A stretch of DNA of 64,000 nt. It comes from Prorocentrum cordatum (taxonomy: Eukaryota; Sar; Dinophyceae; Prorocentrales; Prorocentraceae). Made by a program: the position numbers and the translations under genes. The stretch spans positions 734,186-798,185 of the forward strand of contig CAUYUJ010014171.1 of assembly GCA_963575745.1 (NCBI GenBank), in the 5' to 3' direction. Of this stretch, positions 53,641 to 64,000 are shown one piece after another. The number at the start of each line of letters is the position of its first letter. The stretch's first letter is position 1. The notes below the pieces were generated by a model that had not been told where the DNA came from, did not search any database, and saw only the letters and a program-made list of their open reading frames with translations.

Positions 53641-54682
53641 ATTGTTTTCTTTAGGTGTTGGATTTTGGCCTCTCGGGGATGTCCTTGGGAGGTTCTGTGG
53701 AGCCTCGTGCAGGCTTGTTCGGAGCTGTCTTGAGTCATCGAGGGCTATATCGAGCGATCTTGGACGTCTTGGGCTGTCTTGGCGCCATCTTAGCCCAAAC
53801 CAGACGCTCCAACGACCCTCCAGGCACAGGGGCAAGGGGGTGGAGGGGTCAAGCTACCCACCTGCCCGCAAGCCGTCTAGCTCACTCCCACCTGCCCTCC
53901 CAACTCATGAGTATCACCCGAAACTGAGCACGTTCAGCGGTCGTCTTTGGATGGGCAGCTACAGGGAACCAAAGCCGACCCCAGGTGCGCGACGCTTGGG
54001 CGTGGTGCGCCACGCGTGCCAGGGGCGTCACGCGCGCCCGGTACCCCCGGGGCCCCAGCGTGTCAGGCACGCTTGGTGCGCCAGATGCGCCACGTGCTCC
54101 GAGTGCGCCAGGCGTGCCGCACACTCCAGCCGCGCCAGGTGTTTCACGGTCGGGACACGTGCAGAGTGCGTCAGGTGCGCCTGCGCACGTGAGCACACAT
54201 CGGGAACATGTCGGCCCTCGCCATCCTTGTCGAAAACCAATGCCCATCATTGTGTCTGGTGGGACTGCGCACAGCAGTCCACGCGCCACCAGCCCCCCCC
54301 GTCCATGTCAAGAACCAGGTGACAATGATTGCGGGATGGCCGCGCATGATCCAGATTTAGCCGCGAGGTGCATATTGTATTGTTTTGGTCAAGGATGGTA
54401 GTTCTGCGCGCAGCAGGGAATATGCTGACACCCCCGCCGTCCCTGTAACAAAAAACGAAGTGCTCGCGAGCCTCACGAACATGACTCAAGACTTTGCCCC
54501 AAAGTGTACTTTGCATTGTTACCTAACAGCGAAGACTGATAGGTTTCTGGTGGGCTCAAAAGAGAGCATCTTGACTCCCCAGGGGGGTCTGGGCGGGTGC
54601 CGGGAGAAGCCGGGGAACCCGGGGACTCCCCAGGACTCCTATAGATTCCTATAGTTTCCTATTGATTCCTGGGAATAGTGTT
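53641..54682. repeat. No gene; GCGCCAGG-type repeats at 53985-54190
   Basis: GTGCGCCA and CGTGCCAGG units of about 9 bp at 53985-54190. The remainder is unassigned. Confidence 0.5.
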
Positions 54683-55007
54683 CCCAGAACACCATTCCCA
54701 GGCCACATTTTGAATGCCCGGAGCCAACTGTAGGCCACTTCGTGTTCTTCGTGTTTCCAGAACATTCTCAGGCCACATTTTGAATGCCCGGAGCCAACTG
54801 TAGGCCACTTCGTGATCTTCGCGTTCCCAGAACACCATTCCCAGACCACATTTTGAATGCCCAGAGCCAACTGCAGGCCACTTCGTGTTCTTCGTGCTCC
54901 CAGAGCACCATTCCTGTATCATATTTTGATTGCCCGGAGCCAACTGTGGGCCACTTCGTGATCTTCGTGTTCCCAGGACACCAGTCCTGTGCCATATTTT
55001 GAATGCC
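54683..55007 (+). repeat. 70-73 bp satellite, five units
   Basis: Core CCACATTTTGAATGCCCGGA, followed by GCCAACTGTAGGCCACTTCG and a TTC-rich end, starts near 54703, 54773, 54846, 54920 and 54992. Last units are diverged. Confidence 0.9.
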
Positions 55008-55008
55008 C

Positions 55009-55364
55009 GAGCTGAGGCAGGCTGAGGCCGAGGCAGGCTGAGGCCGAGGCAGGCTGAGGCTGAGGCTGAGGCACGCCGAGGCAGGCTGAGGCTGAGGCTG
55101 AGGCAGGCTGAGGCTGAGGCAGGCTGAGGCTGAGGCTGAGGCTGAGGCTGAGGCTGAGGCTGAGGCAGGCTGAGGCTGAGGCTGAGGCAGGCTGAGGCTG
55201 AGGCCGAGGCCGAGGCAGGCTGAGGCTGAGGCCGAGGCAAGCCGAGGCAGGCTGAGGCTGAGGCTGATGCTGAGGCAGGCTGAGGCTGAGACAGGCTGAG
55301 GCTGAGGCTGAGGCAGGCTGAGGCTGAGGCAGGCTGAGGCTGATGCCGAGGCAGGCTCAGGTAG
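55009..55364 (+). repeat. CTGAGG hexamer array with CAGG breaks
   Basis: About 350 bp of GCTGAGGCTGAGG and GCAGGCTGAGG units. Confidence 0.95.
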
Positions 55365-55530
55365 GAATCCTTAGGATTCCCCAGGAATCCTTAGGAATCC
55401 ATAGGAATCCCTAGGAATCAGGATTCCTAAGGATTCCTAAGGTTTCCTACTGATTCCTATGGATTCCTAAGGATGCCTAAGGATGCCTTAGGAATCCCTA
55501 GGAATCCTTAGGATTCCATTGGATCCTAAG
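55365..55530. repeat. GGAATCCTTA palindromic short repeat
   Basis: Alternating AGGAATCCTTAGGATTCC units. The unit is close to its own reverse complement. Confidence 0.9.
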
Positions 55531-57000
55531 GCCGTTGCCACTGCGACTGTCAATGCGAATGCGACTGCGACTGCGAGAACAGCAGAATTCTACAACTGGA
55601 TTATCACCTGAATCTTAAGGGGGATGCTTCCAGATATGCTTGTACTCATCGCTGTTAGGTTACTTTGCCGGGATAATTTGTGTTGACAGGGATGGTGGGT
55701 GGGGGGACCGCATCGGGTTGGCCGCGCATGCTCCAAATGTGAAGGCTGAGTGCGCTTGGCAGTGTTTTTTGACAGGGATGGTGGGGGACGGGCCCCTCAT
55801 GGAGTCGGCATGGTTCCGGATTGGACGCGGGCCGGGTGGGGGAGGGGTGTACATTAATTTAATACGGAACAGTGAGAACCCCCCCCCCGAAGGGGAAGAA
55901 GGGGATTGAACAGAACGGGCTCTTTAAAAAACTACCTCCGCCCAGAGGGTTGATGGGATTTCCGGTCGTGGGCGCACATGATCGGCAGTGGGTCGCACAG
56001 CTCGTCCAGTCTCTGGCCCCTCGTGCTCCCTCCGGTTCCCTCCTCGGTCTGCAATTTTCGGAGCGGGCGAAGTTGTGTCGTCAGCATCGGAGAGCCCACT
56101 TCACAGATAAGTTTGCCCTCTCTCCGCATGCGTTTCGGCACGCTGGCCCGAGTCACGATACTTGGCTTTTCCAGAGATGATGCTGACACGCTCCAGGCAA
56201 GTGGCAGATGGCTCAGCCCGTCGTCTGTGTTGCGATACTCGAAGCCAACTGGCATGCTTCGGAATCCTTCCAGCCTTTCTCGCCAGCAGCTGCAGCAGGC
56301 TAGATCTATTCCGCAGCGGCTCCTACAGCAGATCCTGGAACATTTTGGCCCTCCCCGCTGTCGCGCTGCTCGGCTCCCACCCTCGGTGGCCCGAACCAAA
56401 CGGAAGTCTGTCAGTGTTGGCACGAGCAGGTAGGCTCTGGTCGAGCCTCCTGCCTTTTTTCTTCCGGGGAACCTCCCCCTCCAGGATCCTGCGTTGCCGT
56501 GGATCAAATCGTGGTCCCGTGTCTTCGTCTTTTATTCCTTGGGCTTGTGCCCACTGCCGCCCCCGTCCTCTCGTCGGGGTTTCAGCCGCTCCGCGGTGTG
56601 AAGGCGGTTTGGGGCCGGCGCGATAGTTGTAACATCGGTTGCTCCGTCAAATGCTTGCTCGAATGAAATTGAAGCGCGACGAAGCTGAATCATGAATGTG
56701 AAATCAGCCGTGCCCGAAGGCGGATTTAGCGCACGGATGTGGAATGGAGAGGGACGAGGGAGCAAGGCAGAGAGGGAGGGAGGGAGAAGGGGGCGAGGAA
56801 TGGCGTGAGGAAGGGTTTGCAGGTGGGGGGAGGGAAGGTGGCGCATGCATTTTGTAGAAAGGTGTATTCAATAATTGTTGTTCATGCAGTTATTGGCTCG
56901 TTGCAGGAGGCGCGTCGAAGCTAGAACGTGGAGTGTAAAACGAGCAATGCGTGAAGGCGAAAGTACAGCAAACCCACGAACTCCAGAACAAACTTCCGTA
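55531..57000. other. No gene recognised
   Basis: A GACAGGGATGGTGGG motif occurs twice near 55686 and 55776. GA-rich at 56738-56800. Otherwise unassigned. Confidence 0.4.
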
Positions 57001-57121
57001 CTTCTACCGAACAACCCCCCAAACAGGAACCGAACAGACCCCGGGACTTCTACCCAACCCCCCCAGACTTTTACCGAACAAGCTCCCTGACTTATACCGA
57101 ACAGTCCCCCGGACTTTTACT
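57001..57121 (+). repeat. ACTT(C/T)TACCGAACA short satellite
   Basis: Units start near 57001, 57047, 57067, 57090 and 57113, roughly 20-24 bp apart (one double). Confidence 0.75.
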
Positions 57122-57295
57122 GGAGGAGGAGGAGGAGCAATGAATAATATGGTAATGATGATGATGCTGCTGCTGATGATGATGATGAGGAGGAGGAGGA
57201 GGAGGAGGGGGAGGAGGAGGACGAGGGAGAGCAGGAGCGGGAGGAGGAGGAGGTGGAGGAGGAGGAGGAAGGAGGAGGAGGAGATCGGGACCAGG
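57122..57295 (+). repeat. GGA/GAT microsatellite
   Basis: GGAGGAGG, then ATGATGATG with CTG, then a long GGA run. Confidence 0.9.
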
Positions 57296-58640
57296 ATGCG
57301 GATGTCTCTTGCAGTCTGGAAAAAAACTCTTGGGCCCCTCTTGGGAGCTCTCGGTCTGTTTTGGGGCGTCTTTGAGCGCCCTGCGCAACAAAAAGGCGGT
57401 AATGCTAAACAGAAATTAAGATAGTTATTTGTGACGATTTGAGTTGTTTGGGCCGCCCTCCAGGGCTCCAGGGCCTCCAAGACGGCCCAGGAGGAGCCCA
57501 AGAGGGCTTCAGGACGGTCCTCGGGGCCATCTTTGGCCATGTTGGGCATGCATGTCCCGAGCAACGCGCTCTTGGCCTCTGAAACAAAGTCACTCGAACC
57601 ACTCCCAACGGCGCCTAGGAGCGCCCAGAACTCCGGGTTGTGGGCCCCCCCTACCGCATTCAAGACAGAGTAGTCAAGGCGATTTGAGGGCACTTCAACT
57701 CGTGCCTCGGCACTGTGGCGGATACTGAGAGCTCTACGTAAGCAGGGTGCCGCTCCAGCGCGTAGGTTCTACAAGGGAGAACGCTCCAGAAGCTTCTACT
57801 GCAGACAGGTTCCAGCAACGCACGGCGTGCGCTCCAGCATCGAACCTTTCAAAGGGCAACGTTCCTCCACCTCCTTGTCCTCCTTCTTCTCCTCCTCCAC
57901 CTTCTCGTCCCCCTTCTTCCTCTCGTCCTCCTCCTCCTCCTCCTCCTCCTCCTTCTCCTCTTCCTCCCCGTCCTCCGCGTCGCACACTTTCACAAGACGC
58001 GATCGTTGCAGCAGCTCGCGGCGCGCGCTCCAGCACGGCACTGTTTGCAGGGCGCGGGCGTTCCAGCAGCCCACGGGGCGCGCTCCCGCCCTGCATCGTT
58101 TGTTACCGAGCGCAGGCGTGCGAACCTCGGCCTCAACTAGCGCAGACGAGCCCACATAGCCAAACCTCTCATTCGCAAAATATTCAACTGATTCTAGTTT
58201 GACACATTGTCCGCTCCAAAGGCCGGGCACCTCGCCTTACGGCACAGACCAAAAGATTACCCTGGCCAGTGCCCGCCAGGATGAAGCGTGTTGTTTGCGC
58301 CCCCGCGTTTTCTAGCCCGCCCTGGCTACTGGTTCCCGATCGAGGCGCGCCGTACCCTTAAAAAAGGCCTTACTACCGTCAACTTGCAAAATAGGTGCTC
58401 TGGCAACAGTTCTTTGTAACGGATGCGGAGGCGGCCGTCTCACCTAAGTTGTCAAGCATGCATGTCCGCGTTGGCCTGGTTCCATCAGGCGTCGGCACAT
58501 TGCACGCATCATTTCGCCGGCTCGGAACGTCCATAGCAACTTGGTCTCAAGGGGCCCTGGGGTCAAGCGTGACTTCGTTTGCACCTGCTTACTGCAGCAC
58601 CGTTGCCTCTTCAGCGCTGCTCTTTTAGCGAGCGAGGCCA
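57296..58640. repeat. No gene; dispersed repeat and a TCC run
   Basis: 57440-57560 carries GGGCCGCCCTCCAGGGC and GGCCCAGGAGGAGCCC units related to the CCATCTTGGGG blocks. 57866-57970 is a TCC run. The 300 bp before the gene at 58641 are unassigned apart from its acceptor site. Confidence 0.5.
58605..58628 (+). promoter_or_regulatory. Candidate splice acceptor before the 58641 gene
   Basis: The pyrimidine-rich TTGCCTCTTCAGCGCTGCTC is followed by TTTTAG, 12 bases before the ATG. It fits a trans-splice or cis-splice acceptor. The same TAG is an in-frame stop that fixes the start downstream. Confidence 0.4.
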
Positions 58641-59852
58641 ATGTCGCGTGGTCGCTCGCCGTCGCCTCAGGCGACGCTATCTGCGTCAAGCCGTGGAACG
58701 TCACCGGAGCCCTACTACGGGCCTGTCGACGCGCCCCCGCCGTTGCTGATCGACTTGTCCCCGCTGGCGCAGCAGTGGAAGGCCGCCCCCGTTCTGCCAC
58801 AGGTGATGTACCAGTTGGTCAATGTGCGGACGATCGCGTGCGCCAAGTGCTCGGCCAGCGATCTGGCCGACCTCGACGTCGTGCACAAGCTCGCGGCGGC
58901 GCCAGAGCGCCAGAGATGGCTTAAGAAGGCAGCGCAGCTCTCCCTCGTGGCATTCATGACGCCCGCTGGCGGGAACAGAGAGCGCCTGAAGTCGGAGTTG
59001 GGTGGCTCCATGGCGCCTATGCCTGGCCTATCGACTCCAGGCTGCGCAGAAGACTGGCCGCGCAACTACGTGCTCACAGGGTCGGACGTAAACATATTCG
59101 TGCAGGGCGGATTAGACAGCGCCGTGAAGAAGATGCAGCTGAACGATAAGATAAACGGCCTCAAGCTCTTGCAGCGCAAGAGGCTGCAGAACCTCGACGT
59201 GTTGCAGTGTACCTTCTCGTGCAACAGTGTCGACGTCAAGCATGTGCCAGAGGTCCAGTCTGAAATCATAGTGGTCAGCACGGACGACGAGATGAAGTGC
59301 CTAAAAGGCCGACAGGAGGCATTCCGCAAGGTGTTTCGAGACCAACGGGTCCAATTGGAAGTATCGTTTGGCGACGCAGGCATGCTCGCTTTCGACGCCT
59401 ACATCTACCTCCTGAAGGCCTTCGCCAAAACTATGCCAGAGGGTGCGCTGTCCTCCTTCCAGGCGGTGTCGTTTGGCCTGTTCGTGCTCCAGCTGGGGCT
59501 TTACAAGCATGTCCCTGGCACGGCCGCGCAGCCCACTGCACTACTCCTCTTCGAGTGTTTCCTCCGTTGGTGCGGCGTGTATTTCAGCAACCAGTGGAAC
59601 AGCGACCAGAAATTGAAAAACCATAGATTCAGCGCCCTGGACCTGTCCACTGGCAGACTCATGTTGCGGACGAGGAGCCAGACTAAATGTGAGGCGTACT
59701 TCGTGGCGGACGAGGTGCACTCCTTGCACACGCATTCAGCGGACAGGCTGAACATCGCTGGGTCGATCAGCCCGAAGTTGGTTCACGACGCTGCACATCT
59801 AGCATTGGTGTCACATCTTAGCGTCGCAAATGGTGAGCTCGTGTGCAGATGA
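58641..59852 (+). CDS. Possible nucleotidyltransferase with PAP/25A-associated domain
   Basis: Uninterrupted 403-codon frame with balanced composition, unlike its surroundings. The start is ATG 58641, after an in-frame TAG at 58626. The N-terminus is Ser/Pro-rich (RGRSPSPQATLSASSRGTSP). Near residues 130-155 it has GSMAPMPG and YVLTGSDVNIFV, a weak echo of the Gly-Ser...Asp-x-Asp nucleotidyltransferase site with Asn at the second acid. Near 250-330 AYIYLLKAFAKTMPEGALSS, then LLLFECFLRWCGVYFSNQW, resembles the PAP/25A-associated helix domain of non-canonical poly(A) polymerases and uridylyltransferases. If correct it would add nucleotides to RNA 3' ends, but the active site looks degenerate. 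A 54-bp GTGAGC...TTTCAG intron (59833-59886) would extend the protein to a stop at 60111-60113. Confidence 0.55.
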   Translation: MSRGRSPSPQATLSASSRGTSPEPYYGPVDAPPPLLIDLSPLAQQWKAAPVLPQVMYQLVNVRTIACAKCSASDLADLDVVHKLAAAPERQRWLKKAAQLSLVAFMTPAGGNRERLKSELGGSMAPMPGLSTPGCAEDWPRNYVLTGSDVNIFVQGGLDSAVKKMQLNDKINGLKLLQRKRLQNLDVLQCTFSCNSVDVKHVPEVQSEIIVVSTDDEMKCLKGRQEAFRKVFRDQRVQLEVSFGDAGMLAFDAYIYLLKAFAKTMPEGALSSFQAVSFGLFVLQLGLYKHVPGTAAQPTALLLFECFLRWCGVYFSNQWNSDQKLKNHRFSALDLSTGRLMLRTRSQTKCEAYFVADEVHSLHTHSADRLNIAGSISPKLVHDAAHLALVSHLSVANGELVCR

Positions 59853-59886
59853 CCTGTGCGCACAACTTTGTCTCTTATGCTTTCAG
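59833..59886 (+). other. Candidate 54-bp intron
   Basis: GTGAGC donor after AAATG, a TTGTCTCTTATGC pyrimidine tract and a TTTCAG acceptor before GCC. Splicing keeps the frame open for about 75 more codons (LWLFSRWPPTTLQRKC...) to TGA 60111-60113. Without it the gene ends at 59852. Confidence 0.4.
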
Positions 59887-60113
59887 GCCTCTGGCTCTTT
59901 TCGAGGTGGCCTCCCACAACCCTGCAGCGGAAGTGCCCCTGGGAGTCAGGAGAGGTCCCCAGGAGCGCCATACTTAGGATCTACCAACGGCGCAAGAAAT
60001 CTTGTGGCCAGCCGCATAGCGACGGGGCCCATATTGAAAATTTCTGGCCAGCCGCATGGCGGCGGGGCCCGCATCTCTGCTTTCAGGCCCCTTCGGGCAG
60101 ACTCTACATTTGA

Positions 60114-60361
60114 GTTTGACGGTCTGCTACTATAAGAGCTACCGAACAGCCTTTCGTTATGACGCGTCAGTCTGGGCAAAACGCCGTCGTTGCTGTCGCC
60201 AGACGATGGGTCACACAGCCCCGAACGGACCCATTCTTGAATGCGCCCATGCCGTCCCAGCAGAACTCGCATGGACGAACCCACCTGGGGCGACGAAGTT
60301 TCGAAGCAACTGGCGTCAGGCGACAAGACCTAACGATTCGGATGCATGCTGGGTCTATCCC
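60114..60361. other. No gene recognised
   Basis: Spacer before the 11-bp satellite. Confidence 0.4.
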
Positions 60362-62052
60362 CCTTGTCGGCGCCATGCAGTTGCCATGCGATTGCCATGC
60401 GATTGCCACGCAGCTGCCATGCGATTGCCATGCAGTTTCCATGCTATTGTCATAATATTGCCATGCGATCGCCACGCAGTTGCCATGCGATTGCCATTTA
60501 GTTGCCATGCAGTTGCCATGCTAGTGCAAGTCAGTTGCCATGGTATTGCCATTCGATTGTCATGCAGTTGCCATGCTGTTGCCATGCGATTGCCATGCAG
60601 GTGCCGTGTGATTTCCATGCAGTTGCCATGCTACTGCCATGTTATTGCCATGCGATAGCCATGCAGTTGCTATGCGACTGCCATGTAGTGCACATGCAGT
60701 TGCCATGGTATTGCCATGCAGTTGCCATGATGTTGCAATGCTCTTGGCATGCTAGTGCCATGCCATTGCCATGCTGTTACAATGCGATTGCTGTGCGACT
60801 GACATGCAATTGCCATGTCGTTGCCATGCTATTGCCATGCAATCGCCATGCAGTGCTTGTGCAGTTACTATGCGAGTGCCATGCTATTGCCATGCAGTTG
60901 TCATGATATTGTCATGCAGTTGTCATGCTGCTGCCGTGCGGTTACCATGCTGTTGCCATGATTTTGCCATGCAGTTGTCATACTATTGTCATGCGAGTGT
61001 CATGCCGTTGCCACAGCTATTGCCATGCCATTGCCATGCGATTGCCATGCCTTTGGCATGCCATTGCCATGCAGTTGCCATGCTATTGCCATGCGATTGC
61101 CATGCAGTTGCCATGCAGTTGCCATGCAGACCCCATGCTGGCGCCATGCAATTGCCATGCTATTGCCATGCCATTGCCATGCGGTTGCCGTGCAGTTGCC
61201 ATGCTATTGTCATGCGATTGCCATGCAGTTGCCATGTACAGTAGTTGCCATGCAATTGCCATGCGATTGCCATGCAGCTTCAATGGTATTGCCATGCAAG
61301 TGTCATGCAGGTTTCATGTTATTGTCATTCGATTGCCACGCTATTGACATGCGAATGCCATGCAGTCGCCATGCTGTTGCCATGCACTTGCCATGCTATG
61401 GCCATGCCATTGCCATCATATTGCAATGCAGTTGCCATGCTATTGCCATGCGGTTGCCATACTATTGCCATGCGATTGCCATGCTACTGTCATGTAGTTG
61501 TAATGCCATTGTCTTGCAGTTGCCATTGCAGTGCCATGCAGTTGTCATGCGATTGTCATGCTATTGCGATGCGATTGTCATCCTATTGTCATGCGATTGC
61601 CATGCAGTTATCAGGCGATTGCCATGCAGTTGCCATGCTATTGTCATGCGATTGCCATGCAGTTACCATGCGATTGCCATGCGATTGTCATGCAGTTGCC
61701 ATGCAGATACCATGTTGTTGCCATGATATTTCCATGCAGGTGCGCCATGCTATAGCCATGCGATTGCCATGCACTTCCCATTGTATTGCCATGCTGCTGC
61801 CATGCTATTGTCATGCTATTGCCATGCGGCTGCCATGCAGTTACCATGCCATTGCCATGTGATTGTCATGCAATTACAGTGTTATTGCCATGCGATTGCC
61901 ATGCGATTGCCATGCAGCCGCCATGCTATTGCCAGGCGATTGCCATGTTGTTGCCATGCGAGTGCCATGCAGTTGTCATGCTACTGCGATGCAGTTGCCA
62001 GGCAATTGCCATGCTATTGCCATGCGAGTGTCACGCAGTTACAAGGCGGGTG
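60362..62052 (+). repeat. 11-bp satellite TTGCCATGCGA/TTGCCATGCAG, about 150 units
   Basis: 1.7 kb of 11-bp units, mostly TTGCCATG plus CAG, CGA, CTA or TGA. Because 11 is not a multiple of 3, all three plus frames read the same Cys/His/Met-rich peptide (MPCDCHAVAMQ-like) and minus frames read HGNRMATAWQ-like text. These are not genes. Confidence 0.97.
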
Positions 62053-62640
62053 TAGCGCACGGGGGAGGGAGGACCAAGAGGGGTTAGAAGGTCCGCCGGC
62101 GGGTGTCATAGCAGATTTGGACCCCCCCCACGGGGCCCCCACAAGAAATGATTCCATCGTGTTATGCGCAATCAGAAAAAAAGGATCTGTGTGTGGGGGA
62201 GGAGGGGGAAGAGGACGAGGTGGAGGAGGGGGCGAACGGCGAGTGGTACGGGGGTAGGCAGAGCCGGGATGCGTGCCTCAGCCCCCTCTCCGCTTTTCGC
62301 CCCCTCGCTCCCACGCTCCCTGCTCCTCCTCGACGACCCTCCCTCTGGCCTTCGCTGGTTTTCCCTCCCCTTCTCGTTACTTATTTAATTATTATTTGTT
62401 TCATTTCTCTATCTCTCGCTCTGTATCTCTCTCTCTATCTCCATCTCTCTCTCTCTCTCTCCCTCTGTCTCTCTCCCCACCTCTGTACAGTAAATATATA
62501 CACATACATACATCGATATGTACGCTACCCTTTCCTCAGGGACCTGCCTCCGTTACTTAATCCCAATCAAGGCTTGCCTCTGTGGGGTCCTAGCGGATTC
62601 ACATGGGTAGGTTAGGGGGTGGCGCCGATTTCGGCGGCAG
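62053..62640. repeat. No gene; CT-rich tract
   Basis: GA-rich at 62196-62235 and a CTCTCTCT run at about 62406-62475. Confidence 0.6.
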
Positions 62641-62685
62641 GCCCAGGTGCCCAGGTGCCCAGGTGCCCGCGTGCCCGGGTGCCTG
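62641..62685 (+). repeat. 8-bp repeat GCCCAGGT
   Basis: Five to six units of GCCCAGGT/GCCCGCGT/GCCCGGGT. Confidence 0.85.
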
Positions 62686-63125
62686 GTACCCCTATAGCCC
62701 TATATCCTTGCAGCCTTATAGCCCTGTAGTCATGTAGCCCTATAGCCCTATAGCCCTAATAGCTCTATAACCCTACAGCCCAATAGCCCTGTAGCCCTAT
62801 AGGCCTGTAGCCTCATAGCCTTATAGCCCTATAGCCCTGTAGCCCTATAGCCCTATAGCCCTATAGCCCTATAACCCTATAGCCCTATAGCCCTATAGCC
62901 CTATAGCCCCATAGCCTTATAGCCCTATGGCCCCATAGCCCTATAACCCAATCGCCCTATAGCCTTACAGCCCTATAGCCCATATAGCCCTATAGCCCTA
63001 TAACCCTACAGCCTTACAGCCCTATAGCCCTATAGCCCTACAGCCCTATAGCCCTATAGCTTTGCATGCCTCTAACCCTACAGCCCTATAGCCCTGTAGC
63101 CTTAAGGTTCTATAGCCCTATCGAT
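62686..63125 (+). repeat. 8-bp array TAGCCCTA, about 440 bp
   Basis: Dominated by CCCTATAG units with CCCTGTAG, CCTTATAG and CCCTACAG variants. Confidence 0.95.
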
Positions 63126-63394
63126 GTGCACGCTACCCTTCCCTGAGGGACCTGCTTCTTGCTTTTTTGATTCAGTCGCTCACGAATTGTAGTTCTCAGC
63201 TCTGCAACTTCATTCCGCGCCCGCGATGCATATGTAATGGCCTTCGGCCCATCCCGAAACCGTGCCTGGGTTGTGGGTATGAAGCCTATTGGACGTTCAT
63301 TGGGATCTCGTGGCTTGGGCCGCTTGGGATCGTAGGAGCGCCGAAAAGGCGAGAACGCCCAAATCCTTCAAACACCGAAAGAAAATAAATGATG
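63126..63394. other. No gene recognised
   Basis: Unassigned spacer. Confidence 0.4.
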
Positions 63395-63575
63395 TGTGCC
63401 TCGGGAGGCTCTCTTGGTAGGCCTCTTGGAGGCCTCTTGGGGTGTCTGGGAGGCGTCTTGGGCCATCTTGAGGCCATCTTGGGTGTCTTCGGCCGATCTT
63501 TAGGCGTTTCGGGCCCCTCTTAGACCATCTTCTGGGGCCTCGCCCTCTTGGCCCGTCTTGGGGCCCTCTGGGGCC
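63395..63575. repeat. CTCTTGGGGC / CCATCTTGGG dispersed repeat, block 3
   Basis: GGAGGCCTCTTGGGG, GGGCCATCTTGAGGCC and CCCGTCTTGGGGCC units, as at 53300-53640. Confidence 0.65.
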
Positions 63576-64000
63576 CGAGTAAGTCCTGCGACAACAGTTC
63601 CTGGAACCCCAGGGGCATGCGGGAAGCCCCAGGAGATTCTGGCAGGAGTGAGGATTGAGTATTAGAGGATTTGGCAAAGGACCTGAGAACACGCCCACTC
63701 CGTGCCCACAGGGTGGCGGATTACGTAAACACAAAATTGGACGCTGATATCCAAATCGGTTCGGTTAGATTCATATCGGATCCAAATTCGAAATCCACTC
63801 TGAAGGAGCAAGCCCCAGACTCAAAGGGTTACAGCTGGATTTCAATGACATTCAAATAGGAATTCTATACGCATGGAGCAGATTACACGTTTAGAGACTC
63901 TCGATTGGATGCGAATGGGATGCTCATAGAAATTCAACAGGAATGGAGCAGACACCACATTCAGATAAGTCCAGCTGGATTTCAATGATATTCAATTGGC
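63576..64000. repeat. No gene; 135-bp spaced duplication at the window end
   Basis: AGCTGGATTTCAATGA, followed by an ATTCAA block, occurs at about 63832 and 63969. ATGGAGCAGA(T/C)(T/A)(A/C)CAC occurs between them twice (63873 and 63934). This may be the start of a longer satellite. Confidence 0.6.

Noticed and set aside
60362-62052. Several plus-strand Cys/His-rich ORFs of up to 246 codons
   Set aside because: Products of the 11-bp satellite in all frames; no non-repeat flank or start context.
62686-63125. Chromosome end (telomere)
   Set aside because: Unit is 8 bp TAGCCCTA, not TTTAGGG-type, and the sequence continues on both sides.

Overview
Eukaryotic nuclear DNA, most likely a dinoflagellate of the Symbiodinium/Polarella/Prorocentrum kind. 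The reasons are a 17/21 match to the dinoflagellate spliced leader at 44355-44375 placed just ahead of a retroelement reading frame, very GC-rich flanks, dense satellites and microsatellites, several unrelated decayed retroelements, and only one plausible intact host-type gene. Nothing looks bacterial or organellar, and I recognised no tRNA, rRNA or CRISPR array.

Layout. 1-452: decayed zinc-finger tail of a retroelement protein. 453-8380: satellites, GA/CT tracts and unassigned DNA. 8385-11671: decayed retroelement A (Gag-like zinc finger, reverse transcriptase, RNase H). 11672-15889: GC-rich repeats and a 1-kb GAT microsatellite. 15890-21300: two foldback (MITE-like) repeats enclosing a decayed minus-strand coding region that ends in an SF3 (Rep-type) helicase-like domain. 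21301-23090: simple repeats. 23091-40756: one giant Ty1/copia element of 17,666 bp, with 197-bp LTRs (186/197 identical) and a perfect 5-bp target duplication. 40757-44354: hairpin and 38-bp repeat arrays and unassigned DNA. 44355-49880: decayed DIRS-like element whose coding blocks run membrane/Gag-like ORF1, reverse transcriptase, RNase H, cytosine-methyltransferase-like, tyrosine-recombinase-like. 49881-58640: microsatellites and satellites. 58641-59852 (perhaps to 60113): an open reading frame with a nucleotidyltransferase/PAP-associated look. 60362-64000: an 11-bp satellite of 1.7 kb, an 8-bp array and other repeats.

The most interesting object is the giant copia element. Gag and pol (23335-32110) are followed by about 7.3 kb of extra coding sequence (32513-39811) that ordinary copia elements lack. 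It has its own start codon behind a branch-point-like motif, a pyrimidine tract and AG, as expected for a trans-spliced mRNA. Part of it looks like a Tpt1/KptA RNA 2'-phosphotransferase (ADP-ribosyltransferase-type) domain; the rest I do not recognise. The copy is dead: pol has five in-frame stops but no frameshift, the protease has Asn for its catalytic Asp, and the accessory region carries several frameshifts. Within the element the genes would have worked as a retrotransposon (capsid, protease, integrase, reverse transcriptase, RNase H) plus an RNA- or NAD-related accessory cargo of unknown purpose.
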